Below are positions 6,335-10,469 of a stretch of DNA of 10,469 nucleotides, one piece after another (within the stretch, counting starts at the first letter, position 1; every line of letters starts with the position of its first letter). The stretch covers positions 1 to 10,469 of the forward strand of contig CAYUKK010000076.1 in NCBI GenBank assembly GCA_964445305.1, given 5' to 3'. The stretch comes from CAYUKK01 sp964445305 (lineage in GTDB: Bacteria > Acidobacteriota > Aminicenantia > Aminicenantales > UBA8522). Both the position numbers and the translations under genes were made by a program. The notes beneath the pieces were generated by a model that did no database searches, had not been told where the DNA came from, and worked only from the letters and a program-made list of their open reading frames with translations.

Positions 6335-7299
6335 AAAAATTCACAGCCCAGCCAAAAAGATTCCACCGCATCATTCAGAAATTCAAGCAGAAAAGGGTGC
6401 TCGTCGTCGGCGACCTCATGCTCGATAAGTACATCTGGGGAAATGTCTCACGCATCTCTCCCGAGGCGCCCGTGCCGGTTGTCGAGGTCCACCGGGATTC
6501 TTCCTGCCTCGGCGGCGCGGGAAACGTCGCCCAGAACCTCCTCAGCTTAGGGGCCATCCCTCTGCTCGTGGGGATTGTCGGCGACGATGCCGAAGGCCGC
6601 TGGATTCGGCGTCATGTCCGGGACAATCGAGGGATTCTCGTCGACAGGACGAGGCCGACGACCGTCAAGACCAGGATCATCGCCCACCATCAGCAGGTCG
6701 TTCGGGTCGACTGGGAAAAAAAGAGCGCCGTCTCGGCCGAGCAGGAAGCGAAAATCCTCCGTTTCATCCAGAGCCAGTCCTTCGATGGAATCCTTATTTC
6801 CGACTACAGCAAGGGGATGATCAACGCTTCCTTCCTGGCCAAGCTTCTTCCTTATGCTAAGGAAAACGGAATTCCAGTGTTCGTCGACCCGAAGATTGAG
6901 CACTTCCACCTTTTCTCGCCCGTTACCCTCGTCACACCCAACCACCATGAGGCCGAGAAAATTGTCCTCCATCCCTGCCGCACGAATGCCGAAGTCGAGC
7001 GTGCCGGTGAGAAAATCCTGTCCATCATTTCGAGCCTCTATCTCATCATCAAGCGCGGCGAGCAGGGCATGACCGTCTTCGAAAAAGGGAAGCCCGCCGT
7101 CCACATCCCGACCGTGGCCAGAGAGGTCTTCGACGTCACCGGCGCTGGCGACACCGTCATCGCCGCCGCATCGTTGGCGCTGCTGGCGGGCGCTGACATT
7201 CGGGAGGCCGCAGCCATCGCCAACGCAGCCGCGGGGATCGTCGTCGGCAAAATCGGCACGGCCACGGTCACGCCCGCCGAACTCTTATCCCTGTTCTGA
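6331..7299 (+). CDS. rfaE1: D-glycero-beta-D-manno-heptose-7-phosphate kinase (RfaE1/HldA type)
   Basis: A 322-residue PfkB-family sugar kinase that phosphorylates heptose-7-phosphate at C1 on the way to ADP-heptose, the building block of LPS inner core. Close likeness to the N-terminal domain of E. coli HldE: VLVVGDLMLDKYIWG (38-52), SRISPEAPVPVVEV (54-67), LGGAGNVAQNLLSLGA, ISDYSKGM, VFVDPK, VTPNHHEAE, and the PfkB signature DVTGAGDT (268-275) with the catalytic base D274. The cytidylyl/adenylyltransferase domain found in fused HldE is absent, so RfaE2/HldC activity must come from elsewhere. The ATG overlaps the PHP stop codon (ATGA) and has AAAGGA upstream; it is the last gene of the operon. 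A related PfkB sugar kinase is possible, but SRISPEAPVPV and the overall match favour the heptose enzyme. Confidence 0.9.
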   Translation: MKKFTAQPKRFHRIIQKFKQKRVLVVGDLMLDKYIWGNVSRISPEAPVPVVEVHRDSSCLGGAGNVAQNLLSLGAIPLLVGIVGDDAEGRWIRRHVRDNRGILVDRTRPTTVKTRIIAHHQQVVRVDWEKKSAVSAEQEAKILRFIQSQSFDGILISDYSKGMINASFLAKLLPYAKENGIPVFVDPKIEHFHLFSPVTLVTPNHHEAEKIVLHPCRTNAEVERAGEKILSIISSLYLIIKRGEQGMTVFEKGKPAVHIPTVAREVFDVTGAGDTVIAAASLALLAGADIREAAAIANAAAGIVVGKIGTATVTPAELLSLF

Positions 7300-7320
7300 T
7301 GTCGACAGTCCTCCCGGCTC

Positions 7321-7342
7321 CCGGATAATATCCGGATAATAT
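7321..7342 (+). terminator. 11-bp tandem duplication forming a hairpin after rfaE1; possible weak terminator
   Basis: Two abutting copies of CCGGATAATAT (7321-7331 and 7332-7342). Because of the duplication, CCGGAT (7321-7326) and ATCCGG (7330-7335) form a perfect 6-bp stem with a 3-nt loop, followed by ATAATATTTCT. It stands 22 nt after the rfaE1 stop codon. The T run is poor, so terminator activity is a guess; the duplication itself is certain. Confidence 0.4.
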
Positions 7343-7402
7343 TTCTCCGTTAATAACCCAAGACTTCCATCATAAACTGCCTGTTAGATAAGAGTAATTG
7401 CC

Positions 7403-7426
7403 ATTCCCAGATTCCCAGATTCCCAG
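7403..7426. repeat. Three perfect tandem copies of ATTCCCAG
   Basis: Units at 7403-7410, 7411-7418 and 7419-7426 are identical and lie in the non-coding spacer upstream of purF. No coding frame crosses them convincingly. The copy number is likely to vary between strains. Confidence 0.9.
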
Positions 7427-7469
7427 AAATTGGCATAATAGGGGATCGGGGGCATGGTTTCTCGAGCGA

Positions 7470-7570
7470 GGCAGGTTTTTTGGCTTGCGGAAGCAAAGGA
7501 CAGGGGTAAACTGCCACTGGACCTGCCGGGTATTTCTGATGGCCATCCCGGTAAAGCATCCCACTGTGCT
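7470..7570 (+). other. Possible structured RNA segment in the rfaE1-purF spacer
   Basis: Several inverted repeats follow each other: GGCAGGT (7470-7476) with ACCTGCC (7521-7527) enclosing a GNRA-type mini-hairpin TTGC-GGAA-GCAA (7485-7496); CCGGG (7526-7530) with CCCGG (7547-7551) enclosing the palindrome GATGGCCATC (7538-7547); and AGCA (7555-7558) with TGCT (7567-7570). The segment GCCACTGGACCTGCCGGGT faintly recalls the 3' half of GEMM-I (cyclic di-GMP) riboswitches, but the conserved core is not there. I do not recognise an RNA family. Its distance from purF and the separate purF promoter argue against simple control of purF. Confidence 0.25.
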
Positions 7571-7618
7571 GGGTCTGATACATTAGTGACATATTAGAAT
7601 TCTTTCAGTTGGGGTGAA

Positions 7619-7650
7619 CATTAATCTCTTTTCCCTAAGAGAATTTTAAT
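7619..7650 (+). terminator. AT-rich hairpin with T run in the purF upstream spacer
   Basis: TCTCTT (7625-7630) and AAGAGA (7637-7642) form a 6-bp stem with a 6-nt loop, extended with gaps by ATTAA/TTAAT, and followed by TTTTAATTTTTCTCTC. The shape fits a weak rho-independent terminator that would separate the LPS operon from purF. The stem is AT-rich, so confidence is low. Confidence 0.3.
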
Positions 7651-7766
7651 TTTTCTCTCAATGGACAATCTATCCACTGGGCCACAGGCATCAGCGAAAC
7701 GAGCCGTTGACCGCCAAATAATCCAAGATAAAAGTGTCACTGATGTATTGACCCCATACACCCAGC

Positions 7767-7795
7767 TTGAGGAGCGTCCCGACTTAAACTATAAT
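7767..7795 (+). promoter_or_regulatory. Near-consensus sigma-70-type promoter almost touching purF
   Basis: TTGAGG (7767-7772), a 17-nt spacer and a perfect TATAAT (7790-7795) lie directly before purF. Only 11 nt separate the -10 box from the ATG at 7807, so the mRNA would begin within about 4-6 nt of the start codon, giving a leaderless or nearly leaderless message. A weaker TTGACC...TAAAAG pair is seen farther upstream (about 7708-7735). Confidence 0.6.
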
Positions 7796-7806
7796 GATAA
7801 TAGGAA

Positions 7807-9276
7807 ATGTGCGGCGTTATCGGTATTCTCGGCAACAGTGATGTCTTCAAGGACCTCTACCAGGGGCTCCTTTCTATCCAGCACCGCGGCCAGGACTCGG
7901 CCGGGATCATCACCTACGATGGCCGCTTCCACACGAAGAAGGGGAATGGGCTGGTCCGCGACATTTTTACTCCGGAGAGCGCCGGGCGGCTGCGCGGCCG
8001 AGTCGGCATCGGCCATACGCGCTACCCGACCATTGGCGGCGGCCGGGGCGAGGACGCCCAACCCTTCCAGGTCAACTCGCCCTTCGGTATCATCATGGCC
8101 CACAACGGAAACGTCATCAATTACAAGGAGCTCAAGAAGGAGCTTTTCGAGAAACACCACCGCCTTCTCGATTCCGATAACGACGTCGAGGTCATCCTCA
8201 ACGTCTTCGCCGTCGAACTGGCCTCGGAGCGGGCGAGAGACCTTGAGCCCCGCCATGTCTTCAAGGCTGTCGACGGCGTCTATCGGAAGGTCAAGGGAAG
8301 CTACTCCGTCGTCGCTTACATCGCCGAGCAGGGTATGCTCGCTTTCCGCGACCCCTACGGCATCAAGCCCCTCGTTTTCGGCATCCGGGCCGATGGCCTT
8401 CAGCCTTCCTACGCTTTCGCTTCGGAGAGCGTTGCCCTCAACATCATGGGCTTCTCCCAGATCGAAAATGTGGCAGCAGGAGAGGTCGTCTTCCTTGACC
8501 GTAGCCGCACTCTCCACCGCAAGAAAGTGGCAGATTGTCCCCATTCGCCTTGCCTTTTTGAGTGGGTCTATTTTGCCAGGCCGGATTCTTTCATCGATAA
8601 TGTTAACGTCTATCTTTGCCGGCTCGAGCTCGGCCGATTGCTGGCCGAGGAAATCAGGAAAGAAAATCTCAAGATCGATGTGGTCGTTCCCGTCCCAGAC
8701 TCAGCGCGCGATGCGGCGATCGAAATAGCCAGGGCTCTCAACCTTCCCTATCGGGAAGCGCTCGTCAAGAACCGCTACATCGGCCGGACCTTCATCATGC
8801 CGGCTGAGGACAAGCGGAAAAGCTCGGTCCGCCAGAAACTCAACCCCATCACCTCCGAGTTCAAGGGAAAGAAAGTCCTTCTCGTCGATGACAGCATCGT
8901 CCGCGGCAACACCTCGCGGGCGATCGTCGAGCTCGTCAGAGAATGCGGGGCAGAAAAGGTTTATTTCGCCTCCTATTCCCCGCCCCTCCGCTTCCCGTGC
9001 GTCTACGGAATCGACATGCAGACCCGGACGGAATTCGTCGCTCGAAACGCTACGCCCGACCAGGTGGCCCGGAAAATCGGCGCGGACAAGGTCATTTATC
9101 AGACGCTCGAAAACTTGAAGAAAGCGGTCCGGTCCGGAAACCCCAAAATCAGCCATTTCTGTGCCGCCTGTTTTGACGGCGTCTACCCAACTGGCGACGT
9201 CACGGCGGAGATGCTCAAAGAAATCGAGGCCGAAAGAAAGACGGCCCACGACGCCCAGCTCGAATTGAACATATAA
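7807..9276 (+). CDS. purF: Amidophosphoribosyltransferase (glutamine PRPP amidotransferase)
   Basis: A full-length 489-residue enzyme for the first committed step of purine synthesis: PRPP plus glutamine gives phosphoribosylamine. The start is fixed by MCGVIGI: removal of Met exposes the nucleophile Cys2, so there is no propeptide as in Bacillus. The glutaminase half shows QHRGQDSAGI (25-34), GHTRYPT (69-75) and HNGNVINY (99-106). The synthase half shows VVPVPDSARDAA (293-304) and the PRPP loop VLLVDDSIVRGNTSRA (357-372). Cysteines C249 (PCLFEWVYFARPDS), C398 (FPCVYGIDM), C452 and C455 (FCAACFDGVYP) match the four ligands of the oxygen-sensitive [4Fe-4S] cluster of the Bacillus-type enzyme, suggesting a cluster-bearing form. 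No other purine gene is in view. The next gene converges on it from the other strand. Confidence 0.97.
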   Translation: MCGVIGILGNSDVFKDLYQGLLSIQHRGQDSAGIITYDGRFHTKKGNGLVRDIFTPESAGRLRGRVGIGHTRYPTIGGGRGEDAQPFQVNSPFGIIMAHNGNVINYKELKKELFEKHHRLLDSDNDVEVILNVFAVELASERARDLEPRHVFKAVDGVYRKVKGSYSVVAYIAEQGMLAFRDPYGIKPLVFGIRADGLQPSYAFASESVALNIMGFSQIENVAAGEVVFLDRSRTLHRKKVADCPHSPCLFEWVYFARPDSFIDNVNVYLCRLELGRLLAEEIRKENLKIDVVVPVPDSARDAAIEIARALNLPYREALVKNRYIGRTFIMPAEDKRKSSVRQKLNPITSEFKGKKVLLVDDSIVRGNTSRAIVELVRECGAEKVYFASYSPPLRFPCVYGIDMQTRTEFVARNATPDQVARKIGADKVIYQTLENLKKAVRSGNPKISHFCAACFDGVYPTGDVTAEMLKEIEAERKTAHDAQLELNI

Positions 9277-9279
9277 GCC

Positions 9280-9582
9280 TGGGGTCGGACCATGCTAACT
9301 ATTGATTATTCAATAAGTTAAATGAAATTTAGGGGGCTTTTTGGGGCTTAATTAGGCATTTTTAGGACCAAAAATATAATTTTCCCTTTTTCTTTCCCTA
9401 CGCTTGTTTGTTTTTCTGGCCTGGCGTGTCTTTTTCTTACCCTCTCATTCCAAGAGCATCAAGGCCGGCCGGTTCGCAAAAAGGCTATTTTTTGGCCAAA
9501 AAATGTTGGATTAGGCCCGAAAATTGGCTCTGTTTTTTAGGCAACTTATTTATAATCAATTAATTATCGTGGTCCGACCCCA
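9280..9582. mobile_element. Fold-back (MITE-like) element with long inverted arms
   Basis: The ends are a perfect 13-bp inverted repeat, TGGGGTCGGACCA (9280-9292) and its complement (9570-9582). The likeness continues inward with mismatches through TTGATTAT and AATAAGTT and again through GGGC(T/C)TAAT and CATTTTT-GG-CCAAAAA, so that 9280-9377 and 9485-9582, 98 nt each, form one imperfect long hairpin (about two thirds identical by eye) around a 107-nt centre. The centre is CT-rich with the palindrome GGCCGGCC (9463-9470) and codes for nothing recognisable. It sits 4 nt after the purF stop, between convergent genes, and could end transcription from both sides. No transposase is present, so it would depend on one elsewhere; the parent element is unknown. 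Confidence 0.6.
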
Positions 9583-9663
9583 TAATTAGAATAATAATCC
9601 GACCCCATAATTAGATCGACCCCATAATTAGACCGACATAATTAGATCGACCCCATAATTAAA
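9574..9663. repeat. Five 17-bp tandem units copied from the end of the fold-back element
   Basis: The unit is (C/T)CGACCCCATAATTAGA. Copies: 9574-9590 (overlapping the fold-back end), 9599-9615 after an 8-nt insert ATAATAAT, 9616-9632, 9633-9646 (three bases shorter, CCC lost) and 9647-9663 (last bases AAA). No unique spacers are present, so it is not a CRISPR array. The array ends 4 nt before the stop codon of the reductase gene on the minus strand. Confidence 0.85.
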
Positions 9664-9667
9664 CCAG

Positions 9668-10469
9668 TTAATATAGGCCGAGGCCACGGGTACGCCAGTA
9701 GTCGAGGAGTTCGAGGAGGGTGTGGTCGAGGGGGATTCGGGGCTCCCAGCCGGTTTCGGCCTTGAGCTTTCGGTTATCGCCGACAAGCACCGGTATATCC
9801 GCCTTCCTCAACCTGGCCGGGTCTTGCTCGACCCTCACTTCCTTCAAGGTGGACGACAAGAAAACCTCAAGAATTCGGCGGAGGGCAATTCCCTCTCCCC
9901 GGCAGACGTTATAAACTTCGCCTCGCCTCCCTTTTTTCATCAGCAGGACATAAGCCCGCACTGTATCCCGAACATCGGTAAAATCTCTCTCGATATCGAG
10001 GTTACCTACTCGAATCACGGGCTCGACAAGCCCTCGCTCAATCTGGACAACTTGTCGGGCCCAATCGGAACAAACGAAATCCGGGCTCTGCCCCGGCCCC
10101 GTGTGCGGAAAGGGACGGGCGATGACGATATCAAGATTTTCAACCTCAGCATAGAACTTGCACATGAGTTCTGAGCTCGCTTTGGAGAGGGCATAGGGGC
10201 TTAGGATGTGGAAGGCGTCCTCTTCCCGGAAAGTTTTCCCCACTGTCCCTTCTGTTTCCCCTTGGCCGAGCCCTGACCCCACCCCATAGACGTCCGACGA
10301 GCTCACGTAAAGAGTGCGGGCCTCGGGGACAAACTTCTTGGTCGCTTCGAGGAGATGGAAAGTGCCGAGGAGGTTTGTCTCCATCGCCTCCCTTTTTCTC
10401 TCCCACGAATGCTTGACGTTGGAAATCCCGGCCAGGTGAAAGACCCATTCCGGCTTGACCGACTTGATG
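9668..10469 (-). CDS. rmd: GDP-6-deoxy-D-mannose reductase-like SDR protein, N-terminus beyond the window
   Basis: An extended short-chain dehydrogenase whose C-terminal 267 residues are present; the frame is open through the right edge (KPEWVFHLAGISNVKHSW), so the Rossmann GxxGxxG start lies outside and the internal ATG at 10384 is not the true start. Visible: VSSSDVYG with the catalytic Ser region, YALSK with catalytic Tyr and Lys (YxxxK), RPFPHTGPGQ, and the C-terminal blocks VGNLDIERDFTDVRDTVRAY, GEVYNVCRGEG, IPVLVGDNRKLKAETGWEP and LLDYWR. These match RMD, which reduces GDP-4-keto-6-deoxy-mannose to GDP-D-rhamnose for O-antigen; the DFTDVRD block differs from the DWGHAKD of GDP-mannose dehydratase. 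Another nucleotide-sugar epimerase is possible. It faces purF tail to tail and fits the glycan theme of the window. Confidence 0.85.
   Translation of the reverse strand, partial: IKSVKPEWVFHLAGISNVKHSWERKREAMETNLLGTFHLLEATKKFVPEARTLYVSSSDVYGVGSGLGQGETEGTVGKTFREEDAFHILSPYALSKASSELMCKFYAEVENLDIVIARPFPHTGPGQSPDFVCSDWARQVVQIERGLVEPVIRVGNLDIERDFTDVRDTVRAYVLLMKKGRRGEVYNVCRGEGIALRRILEVFLSSTLKEVRVEQDPARLRKADIPVLVGDNRKLKAETGWEPRIPLDHTLLELLDYWRTRGLGLY

Noticed and set aside
7470..7570. Cobalamin or cyclic di-GMP riboswitch
   Set aside because: Isolated similar strings (GCCACTGG, GCCGGGT) occur but the conserved cores and their order are missing.
7661..8728. 355-codon plus-strand frame overlapping purF
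   Set aside because: Ser/Arg-rich shadow of purF in another frame; the purF frame carries all catalytic motifs.
9574..9663. CRISPR-like repeat array
   Set aside because: Units abut with no unique spacers and no cas genes are present; this is a tandem repeat.

Overview
The window reads as chromosomal DNA of a Gram-negative (diderm) bacterium. It has genes for lipopolysaccharide or surface-glycan building (an O-antigen ligase/polymerase family protein, a heptose-7-phosphate kinase, a GDP-deoxymannose reductase), one purine-synthesis housekeeping gene (purF), and a large load of insertion-sequence debris. The genus cannot be read from the sequence. The mix of moderately high GC, CT-rich coding strands, a compact regulator with a GSFTDA loop, and many short repeats would fit an uncultured lineage in the Acidobacteriota/Aminicenantota/Deltaproteobacteria range, but that is only an impression.

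Layout. 1-393 (minus): N-terminal part of a decayed ISL3-family transposase, running off the left edge. 499-955 (plus): a heavily eroded IS110-family element with a leader hairpin that would hide its ribosome-binding site. 956-1282: no recognisable gene. 1283-2289 (minus): a compact sigma-54-type AAA+ activator with a Fis-like C-terminus, broken by one missing base near 1635 and carrying a nine-glutamate GAA repeat; a good sigma-70-type promoter lies just upstream (2332-2361). 2374-3826: an apparently intact 1453-bp IS4-family element with perfect 21-bp terminal inverted repeats, full-length YREK transposase and a second start-hiding hairpin, but no visible target duplication.

3900-7299 (plus): a tightly coupled three-gene operon (O-antigen ligase-like, membrane-anchored PHP phosphoesterase, RfaE1-type heptose kinase) with ATGA overlaps at both junctions. 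7300-7806: a 507-nt spacer with a repeat-built hairpin, an 8-bp triplet repeat, a possibly structured RNA segment and a near-consensus promoter almost touching purF. 7807-9276 (plus): purF. 9280-9582: a roughly 300-bp fold-back (MITE-like) element, followed by five 17-bp tandem units (9574-9663), lying between convergent purF and the minus-strand reductase gene (9668 to right edge, partial).

How it works together. The kinase would make activated heptose precursor for LPS core, the ligase-like membrane protein would polymerise or attach glycan, and the reductase would make a deoxyhexose nucleotide sugar. The PHP protein between ligase and kinase is the unexplained partner. The left third is best read as a landing zone of successive IS insertions and decay. 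Across the window there is a striking number of short perfect tandem duplications (8, 11, 11, 15 and 17 bp units plus a GAA run).
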